Positions 8,443 to 17,864 of a DNA stretch of 64,000 bases are shown here, in pieces. How positions within the stretch are numbered: position 1 is the first letter of the stretch; every line of letters begins with the position of its first letter. Below the pieces are notes generated by a model that was not told the origin of the DNA, did no database searches, and worked only from the letters and a program-made list of their open reading frames with translations. The DNA lies in the NCBI RefSeq assembly GCF_029051725.1, contig NZ_JAACFU010000005.1, forward strand, positions 248,001-312,000. Direction: 5' to 3'. Both the position numbers and the translations under genes were made by a program. This DNA is from Bradyrhizobium sp. CSS354 (GTDB lineage: Bacteria; Pseudomonadota; Alphaproteobacteria; Rhizobiales; Xanthobacteraceae).

Positions 8443-9144
8443 TTACTCTGGCTGGCCGATCGAGACCTTCAGCGTACCGACGCCGTCGACGCCGCATTCG
8501 AGCTTGTCGCCGGGCTGGAGCTGCGACACGCCGGCCGGCGTGCCCGTCATGATGATGTCGCCGGCGGCGAGCTTCACCTGCTGCGAGAGCTGCCAGATGA
8601 TCTCAGGCACGTTCCAGATCAGCTCGGTGAGGTCGCCTTTCTGCGCTTCCTTGCCGTTGACCGTGAGCCAGATCTTGCCCTTGGCAGGGTGGCCGATCTT
8701 CGATGCTGGCTGCACCGCGGAGCAGGGCGCCGAATAGTCGAACGACTTGCCGATCTCCCAGGGGCGCTCCTTCTTGCGCGAGGCGATCTGGAGGTCGCGG
8801 CGGGTCAAGTCGATGCCGACGGCATAGCCGTAGACATGGTCGAGCGCCCTGTCGGCGGGAATGTTGAGGCCGCCGCTCTTCATCGCGACGATCAGTTCGA
8901 CCTCGTGATGCAAATCCTTGGTCAGCGGCGGATAGGGAATGGTGGCGCCGTCGGGCACCAGCATGTCGGCGTGCTTGGCGAAGAAGAACGGCGGGGCGCG
9001 CTCGTCATTACCCATCTCGCGGATGTGCTCGAGATAGTTGCGGCCGACGCACCAGATGCGGCGCACGGGATAACGGCCGCTTTCCCCGACGACGGGAAGC
9101 GAAGCCTGGGTCGGAAGCGGGATGACGTAGGAGGCGGCGTTCAT
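8443..9144 (-). CDS. Fumarylacetoacetate hydrolase family protein
   Basis: Metal-dependent C-C bond hydrolase or decarboxylase/isomerase of 233 residues, the size of fumarylpyruvate hydrolase (NagK-like) and the FAHD1 group. The metal site is visible as DLHHEVELIVAM, and the C-terminal core contains GDIIMTGTPAGVSQL, typical of the family. Likely roles are cleavage of a fumaryl- or acyl-pyruvate from aromatic degradation, or oxaloacetate decarboxylation; no aromatic genes are adjacent. It lies downstream of the MsbA-like gene on the same strand, with 35 bases between them. Confidence 0.88.
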   Translation of the reverse strand: MNAASYVIPLPTQASLPVVGESGRYPVRRIWCVGRNYLEHIREMGNDERAPPFFFAKHADMLVPDGATIPYPPLTKDLHHEVELIVAMKSGGLNIPADRALDHVYGYAVGIDLTRRDLQIASRKKERPWEIGKSFDYSAPCSAVQPASKIGHPAKGKIWLTVNGKEAQKGDLTELIWNVPEIIWQLSQQVKLAAGDIIMTGTPAGVSQLQPGDKLECGVDGVGTLKVSIGQPE

Positions 9145-9179
9145 AGTGCGATCTCGCTGCTCTTGAGGTGAAGGGAACT

Positions 9180-10982
9180 CTATGCGGTTGCGCTGATCGG
9201 CGCCAAAGCGCCGGCGTCGTGATGTTGCAGGCGGAAGAACGACGCATAGCGTCCGCCGCGGCGAAGCAGCTCGTCATGCCGGCCCTGCTCGACGATCTCG
9301 CCGCCCTCGACCACCAGGATCGCATCGGCGTGCATGATGGTGTGCAGGCGATGCGCGATCACGATGGTGGTGCGGTTCTGGCAGAGATGCTCGATCGCCT
9401 CCTGCACCTGCCGCTCGGACTCCGAATCGAGCGCGGCGGTGGCTTCGTCGAGCAGGATGATCGGCGCGTTCTTGATCAGCGCGCGCGCCACCGCGATACG
9501 CTGGCGCTGGCCGCCGGACAGTTGCGTGCCGTGCTCGCCGACGGGCGTGTCGTAGCCGAGCGGGAAGCCCATGATGAAATCATGCGCGCAGGCTGCTCTC
9601 GCTGCATCGATGATCTGGTCTTCGGTTGCGCCCGGCTTGCCGAAGGCGATGTTGCTGCGGATGGTGTCGCGGAACAGATAGACGTCCTGGCCGACATAGG
9701 CGGTCTGAGCCCGCAGCGATCTTCGCGAGACCGCGCCGATCGACTGGCCGTCGATCACGATGTCGCCTTGCGTCACCTCGTAGAAGCGCAGCAGCAACGC
9801 CAGCACCGTCGATTTGCCGCCGCCGGAGGGGCCAACCAATGCGGTGACCTTGCCGGGCTCGGCAACAAAACTCATGCGGTTGAGGACGGTCTCACCGTTG
9901 CGATAGGAGAAGCTGACGTCACGCAGCTCGATACGGGCAGTCGACAGTTTCAGCGCCGGCTTGTCGTCGTCGGAATGCTCGCTCGCGGGGCTGTCGACGA
10001 CTTCGAGCAGCATGCGTGCGCCGACGAGCTGGCTGTTGAGGTCGATGTTGAGCCGCGCCAGCCGCTTGGCCGGCTCGGTCGCCATCAGGAAGGCGGTCAT
10101 GAAGGAAAAGAACGCGCCGGGCGTGGCGTTGAGGGCGACCACGCTGTAGCCGCCATAGAGCAGGCAGCCCGCGACCGCGAAGCCGCCTAGCATCTCCATC
10201 AGGGGATTGGAGCGGTTGGCGACGCGGGCCATCTTGTTGGCATTGCGCTCGACGATCGCGATGTTCTCGTCGATGCGGCTCTGCATGGTGTCTTCGAGCG
10301 TGAACGCCTTCACCGTGCGGATGCCCTGCAGCGATTCCTGCATCGTCTCGAGAATGTCGGCGGTGCCGGTGAACTGGTTGTAGGCGAGGCCCTTGATGCG
10401 CTTGACCAGCTTGCGCAGCACCAGCATCGCCGGCGGCACGGCGACGAGGCCGATAAACGACATCACGGGATCCTGCCACACCATCACGCCGATCATGGCG
10501 AGCAGCATCATGAGGTCGCGCCCGACCGCATTGACCAGCATGTTGAGGACATCGGTGATGGACTTTGCGCCGGCCGTCAGCCGCGCCAGAAATTCCGACG
10601 AATGCCGCTCGGAGAAGAAGCCGACGCTCTCGCGCATCAGCTTGGCGAACAGCTGGCGCTGGTTGGTGGCGAGGATGGCGTTGGAGATCTTGGTCAGGAT
10701 CACCATGTGGCCGTAAGTCGCCACGCCCTTGATGAAGAGCAGGATCACCGTGATGCCCGAGAACATCGCGATGCCCGGGATGTTCTTGTCGACATAGGCC
10801 TGGTTGATGACCTGGCCGAGCACGTAGGTCGCGCCCGCGGTCGATCCGGCGGCAAGCGCCATCAGCGCGAAGGCGACGAGATAGCGCCGCCAGTAGATGA
10901 TCCCCTGTTCCGTGACCAGGCGGCGAATCAGCACCGCTGCCGCATAGGGATCGTCGGTGATTTTCTTTGGAAACTGAGCCAT
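9180..10982 (-). CDS. msbA: ABC transporter, fused permease/ATPase, MsbA-like lipid exporter
   Basis: Homodimeric exporter half-transporter of 600 residues. Six membrane helices lie in residues 30-320. The ATPase domain has Walker A GPSGGGKST (384-392), signature LSGGQ (488-492) and Walker B IILLDE (508-513). The length and domain order match MsbA, which flips lipid A-core across the inner membrane, and the next 20 kb is LPS biosynthesis. The start chosen is the first Met after a non-homologous lead; an in-frame ATG lies 93 bases further up. Other exporters of this subfamily cannot be excluded. Confidence 0.85.
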   Translation of the reverse strand: MAQFPKKITDDPYAAAVLIRRLVTEQGIIYWRRYLVAFALMALAAGSTAGATYVLGQVINQAYVDKNIPGIAMFSGITVILLFIKGVATYGHMVILTKISNAILATNQRQLFAKLMRESVGFFSERHSSEFLARLTAGAKSITDVLNMLVNAVGRDLMMLLAMIGVMVWQDPVMSFIGLVAVPPAMLVLRKLVKRIKGLAYNQFTGTADILETMQESLQGIRTVKAFTLEDTMQSRIDENIAIVERNANKMARVANRSNPLMEMLGGFAVAGCLLYGGYSVVALNATPGAFFSFMTAFLMATEPAKRLARLNIDLNSQLVGARMLLEVVDSPASEHSDDDKPALKLSTARIELRDVSFSYRNGETVLNRMSFVAEPGKVTALVGPSGGGKSTVLALLLRFYEVTQGDIVIDGQSIGAVSRRSLRAQTAYVGQDVYLFRDTIRSNIAFGKPGATEDQIIDAARAACAHDFIMGFPLGYDTPVGEHGTQLSGGQRQRIAVARALIKNAPIILLDEATAALDSESERQVQEAIEHLCQNRTTIVIAHRLHTIMHADAILVVEGGEIVEQGRHDELLRRGGRYASFFRLQHHDAGALAPISATA

Positions 10983-11100
10983 CCGCAGTCCATTGACGGC
11001 ACAGGAATAAGCCTGCCCGCGCGTCAGGGATCGAACGGCCTCTGTGCCCGCTAAGCCAGCGCTTTTCAAGCCCAATTAAGGGCTTGCGCCCGGATGGAAT

Positions 11101-12114
11101 CTAGGCCGAGGCGGCGTGGCGGAGCTCGCCGTGACGCTCGCGGAACAGCTTGTCCTCCCAGGCCAGCGCATGGGCTGCAATGGTCTCGAGGTCGTCGTAT
11201 TGCGGCTTCCAGTCGAGTAGGCCGCGGATGCGGCTGGTGTCGGCGACCATGGTCATGATGTCGCCGGGCCGGCGCGGGGCGTATTGCACGGCGAAGCTGC
11301 GGCCCGAGACGCGGCGTACCGCGTCGATGGTCTCCAGCACGGAGTAGCCGCGGCCATAGCCGCAATTGAGCGTCGTCGAGGCGCCGCCGTTGCGCAAATA
11401 GGCGAGCGCCGAGCGATGCGCCTGCGACAGGTCCGTGACATGGATGAAGTCGCGGATGCAGCTGCCATCCTGGGTCGGATAGTCGGTGCCGAACACGTCG
11501 ATCTTGGCGCGCTGGCCGGTCGCGGCTTCCACCGCGATCTTGAGCAAATGGGTGGCGCCGGCGGTGGCAAGGCCGATGCGGGCCTGCGGATCGGCACCCG
11601 CAACGTTGAAATAGCGCAGGGTCACGTATTGCATGCCGTAGGCGGCGGCGACGTCGTGCAGCATGATCTCGGTCATCAGCTTCGACGACCCGTAGGGCGA
11701 CAATGGCCGTGTCGGCGCATGCTCGGGCACCGGCACCTGGTCCGGATCGCCGTAGACCGCCGCGGTCGAGGAGAATATGAAGCGGTCGATGCCGCGCTTG
11801 ACCGCGACATTGAGCAGGTTGCGCGCGGTCGTGAAATTGTTGCGGTAATAGCCGAGCGGATCGCGCATGGAATCCGGCACGACCACCGAGCCAGCGAAAT
11901 GGATGATGCTCTCGATGTTGTGCTGGGCGATCACGCCTTCGAGCAGGTTCTCGTCGCCGGCATCGCCAATGAACAGCGGCACGCCTTCGGGCAGATAGGC
12001 CGAGAAGCCGGTGGAGAGATCGTCGATCACGACGACGTCCTCGCCAGCTTCCGCCAGCGCCAGAACCGTGTGGCTTCCGATATAGCCGGCACCGCCGGTG
12101 ACAAGCACAGTCAT
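11101..12114 (-). CDS. galE: UDP-glucose 4-epimerase
   Basis: Interconverts UDP-glucose and UDP-galactose using bound NAD, supplying galactose for surface polysaccharide. The product has 337 residues. The NAD motif GGAGYIGSH is at 7-15, and the catalytic pair Y141-xxx-K145 lies in SPYGSSK. The C-terminal part contains RPGDIMTMVADTSRI and DWKPQYDDL, typical of GalE. It sits between the MsbA-like exporter and glycosyltransferase genes; the 5' side faces the divergent GT4 gene across about 125 bases. Confidence 0.95.
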   Translation of the reverse strand: MTVLVTGGAGYIGSHTVLALAEAGEDVVVIDDLSTGFSAYLPEGVPLFIGDAGDENLLEGVIAQHNIESIIHFAGSVVVPDSMRDPLGYYRNNFTTARNLLNVAVKRGIDRFIFSSTAAVYGDPDQVPVPEHAPTRPLSPYGSSKLMTEIMLHDVAAAYGMQYVTLRYFNVAGADPQARIGLATAGATHLLKIAVEAATGQRAKIDVFGTDYPTQDGSCIRDFIHVTDLSQAHRSALAYLRNGGASTTLNCGYGRGYSVLETIDAVRRVSGRSFAVQYAPRRPGDIMTMVADTSRIRGLLDWKPQYDDLETIAAHALAWEDKLFRERHGELRHAASA

Positions 12115-12239
12115 GATCTCACCCGTCTTCGATCAACGCTCCAAGCTAACGTTTACGTGGTGAAGAGTGGGTATCGGCGCGGCTGAACTGGTCACTATGC
12201 TTAATGTTGCGTATAGGGACTTTCGAAACGGAGCGTGGC

Positions 12240-13277
12240 GTGGCGAATTCCCCAAGCGATCTCGAAGTGATCGTGCCAAATCTGCACAGGCGCTATTCCG
12301 GGGTCACCGCGACCAACCGGATGGTGGCGCCGCGGCTGGCAAAGCTGTTTCGCGCCGCGTGGTTCGGCTCCGACGCGCCGGAGGGGATCGCGCGCCTGAA
12401 CGGTGCCGATCTCTTGAGATTGTGGCGCCGCAAGGCGCCGGTGATCTGGCACGCGCGCCGCAACAACGAGATGATCGCGGGTGTGCTGTTGCGCGCGCTC
12501 GGCTGGCCGCTCAAGCTCGTCTTCACTTCGGCGGCACAGCGCCACCATAGCTGGATCACGCGCTGGCTGATCCGGCGCATGGACGCGATCATCGCGACAT
12601 CAGATCTTTCGGCCTCGTTTCTGAAAGTGCAGGCGAGGGTGATTCCGCACGGCGTCGACACCGCCGTCTATGCGCCGCCGGCGGATCGCACTGCCGCCTT
12701 TGCCGAAGCCGCGCTGCCGGGCCGCTACGCGATCGGCTGTTTCGGCCGCGTACGCGCGCAGAAGGGCACCGATGTGTTCGTCGATGCGATGTGCCACCTG
12801 CTGCCGCGCTATCCGGATTTCACCGCAATCATCGTCGGCCAGGTCACACCCGAGCAAACTGTTTTCGCAAACGACCTGAAGAAGCGGATCGAGGTCGCCG
12901 GCCTGCAATCGCGCATCGTCATCACTGGCGAACTGCCGATCGAAGACGTGCAGCGCTGGTATCAGCGGCTGACGATCTACGCCTTCACCTCGCGCAACGA
13001 AGGCTTTGGCTTGACGCTGATCGAGGCGATGGCGGCCGGCAGCGCGCTGGTCGCCGCGCGCGCCGGTGCGGCCGAACTCGTGGTCGAGGATGGCGTGACC
13101 GGGGTGCTGATCCCGACCGGTGATGCGGATGCGCTGGCTGCAGCGGTGGAGCCGCTGATGCGCGATGTGGCCACGGCAACCGCGATGGGCGAGCGCGGGC
13201 GGGCACGGGTGCTCGAACGGTTCAGCCTCGATGCGGAAGCTGCGCGGATCGGCGAGGTCTATCGGCCGCTGCTTTGA
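12240..13277 (+). CDS. Glycosyltransferase family 4 (LPS core type)
   Basis: GT-B fold sugar transferase of about 345 residues acting at the cytoplasmic face in LPS core assembly. The second half carries the GT1/GT4 pattern: FGRVRAQKGTDVFVDAM, then SRNEGFGLTLIEAMAAG with the EX7E nucleotide-sugar motif, then VEDGVTGVLIPTGD. A GTG start at 12240 has GGAG 6-7 bases upstream; an in-frame ATG at 12204 has no ribosome site, so the GTG is preferred. The donor is not deducible, though the resemblance is to LpsE/mannosyl- or galactosyl-type core transferases. Confidence 0.88.
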   Translation: MANSPSDLEVIVPNLHRRYSGVTATNRMVAPRLAKLFRAAWFGSDAPEGIARLNGADLLRLWRRKAPVIWHARRNNEMIAGVLLRALGWPLKLVFTSAAQRHHSWITRWLIRRMDAIIATSDLSASFLKVQARVIPHGVDTAVYAPPADRTAAFAEAALPGRYAIGCFGRVRAQKGTDVFVDAMCHLLPRYPDFTAIIVGQVTPEQTVFANDLKKRIEVAGLQSRIVITGELPIEDVQRWYQRLTIYAFTSRNEGFGLTLIEAMAAGSALVAARAGAAELVVEDGVTGVLIPTGDADALAAAVEPLMRDVATATAMGERGRARVLERFSLDAEAARIGEVYRPLL

Positions 13278-13291
13278 GTCACTGCTGTCGC

Positions 13292-13450
13292 ATCCCCAAA
13301 ACAAAAACCGCGAAAACAACCCCATGCACAGTAGCCGGGGCCAACGAAATCAATGGCTTGGCCGGCGGGTCATTGTTCTGCTGATTTTACGAAGTCGGTT
13401 TGACTCGTCGGGCAAAACACCGGTATGATGTCATTATCGGCGTAGCCTCG
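13292..13450. repeat. Probable dispersed intergenic repeat
   Basis: The 180-bp gap between the convergent GT4 and waaF genes has no coding potential. It contains AAAACAACCCCATGCACAG and GTCGGGCAAAACACCGG, which I associate with a frequently recurring intergenic sequence of Bradyrhizobium genomes. That identification comes from memory and no second copy is visible in this window. Confidence 0.35.
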
Positions 13451-13457
13451 ACGGCCT

Positions 13458-14528
13458 TCAGGTCATGGCCCGCAAGCCGGCCTCACCCAGCACCCGCTGC
13501 GCAATGTCGACCACTTCGCTCGCCGCGATATCTCGCATGCAACGATGATCGTTCATCTTGCAGATCGTGCTCTGGCAGGGCTGGCAGGAGAGCACGCTCT
13601 TGTCCTGGACCACGGTCGCGGCGAGGCCGTTGAGGGGGGCCCAGAGGTAGGGGCTGGTCGGCCCGAAGATGCCCATGGTCGGCGTGCCCAGGGCGGCTGC
13701 GATGTGCATCAGGCCGGAATCGTTGGAGATCGCGACGCCGGCCGCAGCCATGGCCAGCACGCCGTTCCGCAGATCATTACCGGTGAGGTCCCGGACCCCA
13801 GCGCCGCCGGCCGCGACGATCTCCTGGGCCAGGCCCTTTTCCCCGGGCCCGCCGACCACCCAGACATCAAGGCCGCGCTCGGCGAGCAAGCGGGCGGCCT
13901 CGGGATAGTAGGTCCAGCGTTTTGACACCCCGACCGAGCCGGGGGCGAGCGCTACGGCAGCGCCCGCGCTGAGGCCGTTGGCCTGCCGCCAGCGGACGAT
14001 GTCCTCGGCCGGGACCCGCAACTGCGGCACCGGCCATTCCGCCGGCAGCGGGGCGCCATCGGGCTGGGCGAGGGCGGCGTTCTTGTCGATGAAGCGGGGC
14101 AGCTTCTTTTCGCCCCAGCGCCAGCGATTGAGCAGGCCGAACCGGAGCTCGCCGACGAAGCCGACCCGTTCGGGAATCCTGGCCAAAGCGGGCGCGATGG
14201 CGGCCTTCCAGGTCCGGGGCAGCACCAGGGCGGTGCCGTAGTTCCGCTCACGCAGGAGCTTCGCCAGGCCGAGCTGGCGGCCTACGGCGAGCTGTCCGCG
14301 CGGCAGATCCCAGACGATCGCACCGCGCACGCCGGGCATGTAATCGACCAATGGCGCGCACAGGGACGTCGTGAGCAGATCGACCGGCCGGTTAGGCCAG
14401 CGCTCGTTCAGGACCCGCACGACGGTGTGATTCCGGACGAAATCGCCGATCCACATGTAGGGGACGATTAGGATCGGGCGCGTGTCGCTCGGGTCGTCTT
14501 TCCCCCTAAGTTGCGAATCTCGGTTCAT
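13458..14528 (-). CDS. waaF: ADP-heptose:LPS heptosyltransferase II
   Basis: GT9 family transferase of 356 residues that adds the second heptose to the LPS inner core. The N-terminal domain begins with ILIVPYMWIGDFVRNHTVV. The C-terminal domain has ALAPGSVGVSKRW, the nucleotide-sugar site VAISNDSGLMHIAAALG, and a C-rich CQPCQSTICKM segment typical of WaaF. It is transcribed away from hldD/hldE, the ADP-heptose synthesis genes 0.9 kb away, from which it is separated by a low-GC inserted segment. Confidence 0.93.
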   Translation of the reverse strand: MNRDSQLRGKDDPSDTRPILIVPYMWIGDFVRNHTVVRVLNERWPNRPVDLLTTSLCAPLVDYMPGVRGAIVWDLPRGQLAVGRQLGLAKLLRERNYGTALVLPRTWKAAIAPALARIPERVGFVGELRFGLLNRWRWGEKKLPRFIDKNAALAQPDGAPLPAEWPVPQLRVPAEDIVRWRQANGLSAGAAVALAPGSVGVSKRWTYYPEAARLLAERGLDVWVVGGPGEKGLAQEIVAAGGAGVRDLTGNDLRNGVLAMAAAGVAISNDSGLMHIAAALGTPTMGIFGPTSPYLWAPLNGLAATVVQDKSVLSCQPCQSTICKMNDHRCMRDIAASEVVDIAQRVLGEAGLRAMT

Positions 14529-14621
14529 TCGTTAAATGGTCTGGGGGCTCTGATGGAGCGATTCGATTAGCTGCTCCGGGCCGGCAGGTAAAGCTGGCAG
14601 AAGCGCTGGCGCCAAAATGCG

Positions 14622-15312
14622 GCAGTGGGTCAGTTTGAAACTGACCTCGAAAGAAATCTCCTTGGTTAACTGGATCCGGTTGCCCTATGCCTATTTCTCA
14701 ACCGAAATGGAAGACTATCGCCGCCGGGGGGCGGGTTTCTGGCCAAGCTAGTCGAGCCATACGAGATCGAGGTGATGGGGGACGCCCATCAATGTGCAAC
14801 GCTCGTAGAATTGCTAGAATTGGACGATGGCGAGCCTTTTGTCTCGATTTTATGTCGAGGCGACCATGGTTCTTGGGGTGGCTTCCAATTCATGGAGTTG
14901 AGCTTCGAGGTTCAATTTATCGTGCTGGGAGAGGTCTTTACGACGCAAAACCCGGCTGTAACCCAGCAGCACTTGCCTGCTCAGTTCCGGGCGGAAATAC
15001 TCCCAATGGTCGCGAGGTGCTACGCCGCAATTTTAGAGAAGTTCAGGCCAGGTTTTGTGTACAGAGCTTGCGCTCACCCGAATTTGCCAGAGGAAGCGCT
15101 AGAAAAACACCATTTCCTAACCAGAGCAATCATAGCCTGCGGCTACTATAAGGGCATTGCCAGCGACGTCGCCCTTGAATAGGGCGCAGACGGCGAACTT
15201 CCCACCCTGTTTTACGATCTTCCAGCCAATGCGCTCCGTCATCGCTCCAATATGCGCCTAGAATCGCTGCCGTGCCACCCTGCCGGCTGCCACAATTAAA
15301 CCGACCCACTAC
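14622..15312. mobile_element. Possible decayed mobile-element insertion bounded by inverted repeats
   Basis: GCAGTGGGTCAGTTTGAA at 14622-14639 and the reverse complement of 15295-15312 (GTAGTGGGTCGGTTTAAT) match at 14 of 18 positions. They bound a segment visibly lower in GC than the LPS genes on either side. The left end also contains a perfect 9-bp palindrome, GGTCAGTTTGAAACTGACC (14628-14646). No transposase is inside. An insertion-sequence or MITE-like remnant carrying a passenger ORF is the likeliest reading, but the termini are short and no target duplication was confirmed. Confidence 0.4.
14772..15182 (+). CDS. Hypothetical protein in low-GC island, probably 5'-disrupted
   Basis: An open frame of 136 residues starting GTG-ATG (VMGDAHQCATLVELLELDDG) and ending YYKGIASDVALE; no family is recognised. 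It has more A/T in third positions than its neighbours. The frame continues upstream past the GTG without a start. A second frame beginning at ATG 14617 (MRQWVSLKLTSKEIS to MEDYRRRG) would join it if one base were added to a run of six G at 14726-14731. It may therefore be the larger piece of a roughly 190-residue protein broken by homopolymer slippage. Confidence 0.45.
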   Translation: MMGDAHQCATLVELLELDDGEPFVSILCRGDHGSWGGFQFMELSFEVQFIVLGEVFTTQNPAVTQQHLPAQFRAEILPMVARCYAAILEKFRPGFVYRACAHPNLPEEALEKHHFLTRAIIACGYYKGIASDVALE

Positions 15313-15387
15313 CCAAAACCGCTTACACTTTGGCAGATCATGCGCTAGGGCAGAATCGGACCTTAGAAATTCGGGCAGGGACTAGAA

Positions 15388-16368
15388 ATGTTGCTGGTGA
15401 CCGGCGGGGCCGGTTTTATCGGATCGAATGTCGTCGCCGCGCTGAACGAGGCCGGCCGCAGCGACGTCGTGGTCTGCGATTTCCTTGGCAACGAGGGCAA
15501 ATGGCGCAACCTCGCCAAGCGGCAGCTCGTGGATATCGTCCCGCCGGCTGAGCTGCCGGATTGGCTGAAGGGCCGCAAGCTCGATGCCGTGATCCATCTC
15601 GGGGCGATTTCCGCGACCACGGCGACCGACGGTGACCTCGTGTTCGAGACCAACTTCCGCCTGTCGATGCGCCTGCTGGACTGGTGCACGGCGAATGAGG
15701 TGCCGTTGATCTACGCCTCCTCGGCGGCGACCTACGGCGACGGTGAGGCAGGTTTTGATGACGACAGCTCTGTCCCTGCGCTGAAAAAATTGCGGCCGAT
15801 GAATCTCTACGGCTGGAGCAAGCATCTGTTCGATCTCGCCGTCGCCGAGCGCGCAGTGAACGGCGAGAAACTGCCGCCGCAATGGGCCGGGCTGAAATTC
15901 TTCAACGTGTTCGGCCCCAACGAATACCACAAGGGCTCGATGATGAGCGTGCTGGCGCGCCGTTTCGACGACGTCAAAGCGGGCCGTGTCGTGCAATTGT
16001 TCAAGTCGCATCGCGAGGGCATCGCCGACGGCGACCAGCGCCGCGATTTCATCTATGTCGACGACGTCGTGCGCGTGATCATGTGGCTGCTGGCGACGCG
16101 CTCGGTGTCCGGCATCTTCAATGTCGGCACCGGCAAGGCGCGCAGCTTCAAGGATCTGATGCTGGCGGCTTATGCCGCGCTCGGCGCCAGCCCCAACATC
16201 GAATACATCGACATGCCCGAGCAGATCCGCGGCAGCTACCAGTACTTCACCCAGAGCGAGTTCGATCGCCTCCACCGCGCCGGGTATAATGGCGGTTTCA
16301 CGACGCTCGAGGACGCGGTGAAGGCCTATGTCGGGGATTATCTCGACCGGCCCGACCGCTTCCGCTGA
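15388..16368 (+). CDS. hldD: ADP-L-glycero-D-manno-heptose 6-epimerase
   Basis: Last step of ADP-L,D-heptose synthesis for the LPS inner core; an extended SDR of 326 residues. The cofactor motif GGAGFIGSN is at the N-terminus, YGWSK holds the catalytic Tyr and Lys, and [17 protein letters not shown] plus [15 protein letters not shown] are hallmark RfaD/HldD segments. It is first of a tight + strand operon: hldE starts 11 bases downstream, then the ligase and sugar-nucleotide genes. Confidence 0.97.
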   Translation: MLLVTGGAGFIGSNVVAALNEAGRSDVVVCDFLGNEGKWRNLAKRQLVDIVPPAELPDWLKGRKLDAVIHLGAISATTATDGDLVFETNFRLSMRLLDWCTANEVPLIYASSAATYGDGEAGFDDDSSVPALKKLRPMNLYGWSKHLFDLAVAERAVNGEKLPPQWAGLKFFNVFGPNEYHKGSMMSVLARRFDDVKAGRVVQLFKSHREGIADGDQRRDFIYVDDVVRVIMWLLATRSVSGIFNVGTGKARSFKDLMLAAYAALGASPNIEYIDMPEQIRGSYQYFTQSEFDRLHRAGYNGGFTTLEDAVKAYVGDYLDRPDRFR

Positions 16369-16379
16369 GGCCCATCACC

Positions 16380-17864
16380 ATGCCAACGCCCATTCTCGAT
16401 TTCGATGCCCTCGTGCAAGCCATCTCGGGCCGTACGGTACTGTGCATCGGCGACATCATGCTGGACGAGTTCGTCTATGGCGAGGTGTCGCGGATCTCGC
16501 CGGAAGCGCCGGCGCCTGTCATCGCGGCACAGCGCAGCGAGATCCACATCGGCGGTGCCGGCAATGTCGCGCGCAACGTCGCCGCGCTCGGCGCGCGCTG
16601 CATCTTCGTCGGCCTCGTCGGCGATGACGAGGCGGGCAGGCAGCTCGCCTCGACGCTTGCGGAGCAGGGCGCAATCGAAAGCGTGCTGGTGTGCGATCCC
16701 TCGCGTCCGACCACGCGAAAGGTCCGTTTCGTCTCCGAGCATTTTTCCACGCACATGCTGCGTGCGGATTGGGAGCAGGCACAGCCTGCTTCCGATACGA
16801 TCGAGACGAAGCTGATCGAAGCGATCCTGCCGCAGATCGCGCGCACCGACATCGTGCTGCTGTCCGACTACGCCAAGGGCGTGCTGACCGCCCGCGTCAT
16901 CCGCCACACCATCGACGCCGCGCGAAAACTCGGCAAGCCCGTGATCGTCGATCCCAAGAGCCTGAACTGGGCGATCTATCGCGGCGCCACGCTGCTCACG
17001 CCCAATCGCAAGGAATTTTCGGAAGCGACCCGAAGCCGCGCCGACACGCCGCAGAGCATCGTCGATGCCAGCGAGGACGTGATGCGGCTCGCCGATTGCG
17101 AAGCGATCCTGGTCACCCAAGGCGAGCACGGCATGACGCTGGTGCCGCGCAACGGCGAGGCCGTTCATGTTCCGGCGTTTCCGGTCAAGGTACGCGACGT
17201 CTCCGGCGCCGGCGACACCGTCGCCGCGGCGCTCGCGGTGTCGCTTGCCACCGGCGCGGACTGGGACACGGCGCTGCGCATGGCCAGTGCCGCGGCCGCC
17301 GTCGCCGTCGGCAAGCAGGGCACCGCCAGCGTGAGTGTGGCCGAGTTGAAGCGAAAGATATTGCCGCATGCCTATCTCGCGGCCGAAGAGAAGATCGTGC
17401 TCGAGCCCGGTGCGCTCGACGCGCAGCTTGCGGAATGGAAGAAGCAAGGCCAGCGCGTCGGCTTCACCAATGGCTGCTTCGACATCCTGCATCCCGGCCA
17501 CGTCAAGGTGCTGACAGCGGCGCGCTCCGCCTGCGACCGCCTGATTGTGGGCCTGAACAGCGACGCCTCGGTGCGGCGGCTGAAGGGCGCCGACCGCCCC
17601 GTTCAGGACGAGCGAGCGCGTGCGGAAGTGCTGGCGGCGCTCGAAGCCGTCGATCTCGTCGTTATTTTCGATGAGGATACGCCGATCGACCTGATCACCC
17701 GCATCAAGCCGAGCGCGCTGATCAAAGGGGGCGATTACACCCGCGAGCAGGTGGTCGGCCATGAGGTCGTCGAGGCCGCGGGCGGCACGGTCGTGCTGGT
17801 CGACATTCTCCAGGGCTTCAGCACGACGGCGCTGGTTCATCGCGCGCGGGGAGAGAGCAAATGA
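16380..17864 (+). CDS. hldE: Bifunctional heptose-7-phosphate kinase / heptose-1-phosphate adenylyltransferase
   Basis: Phosphorylates D-glycero-D-manno-heptose 7-phosphate at C1 and later adds AMP, making ADP-D,D-heptose for HldD. The 494 residues hold both domains. The first is a PfkB-type kinase (about 1-330) with [14 protein letters not shown] and the catalytic [12 protein letters not shown] near residue 276. The second is a nucleotidyltransferase (about 350-490) with [18 protein letters not shown], including the HxGH motif. It overlaps the next gene by 4 bases (ATGA), so they are translationally coupled. Confidence 0.97.
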   Translation: MPTPILDFDALVQAISGRTVLCIGDIMLDEFVYGEVSRISPEAPAPVIAAQRSEIHIGGAGNVARNVAALGARCIFVGLVGDDEAGRQLASTLAEQGAIESVLVCDPSRPTTRKVRFVSEHFSTHMLRADWEQAQPASDTIETKLIEAILPQIARTDIVLLSDYAKGVLTARVIRHTIDAARKLGKPVIVDPKSLNWAIYRGATLLTPNRKEFSEATRSRADTPQSIVDASEDVMRLADCEAILVTQGEHGMTLVPRNGEAVHVPAFPVKVRDVSGAGDTVAAALAVSLATGADWDTALRMASAAAAVAVGKQGTASVSVAELKRKILPHAYLAAEEKIVLEPGALDAQLAEWKKQGQRVGFTNGCFDILHPGHVKVLTAARSACDRLIVGLNSDASVRRLKGADRPVQDERARAEVLAALEAVDLVVIFDEDTPIDLITRIKPSALIKGGDYTREQVVGHEVVEAAGGTVVLVDILQGFSTTALVHRARGESK

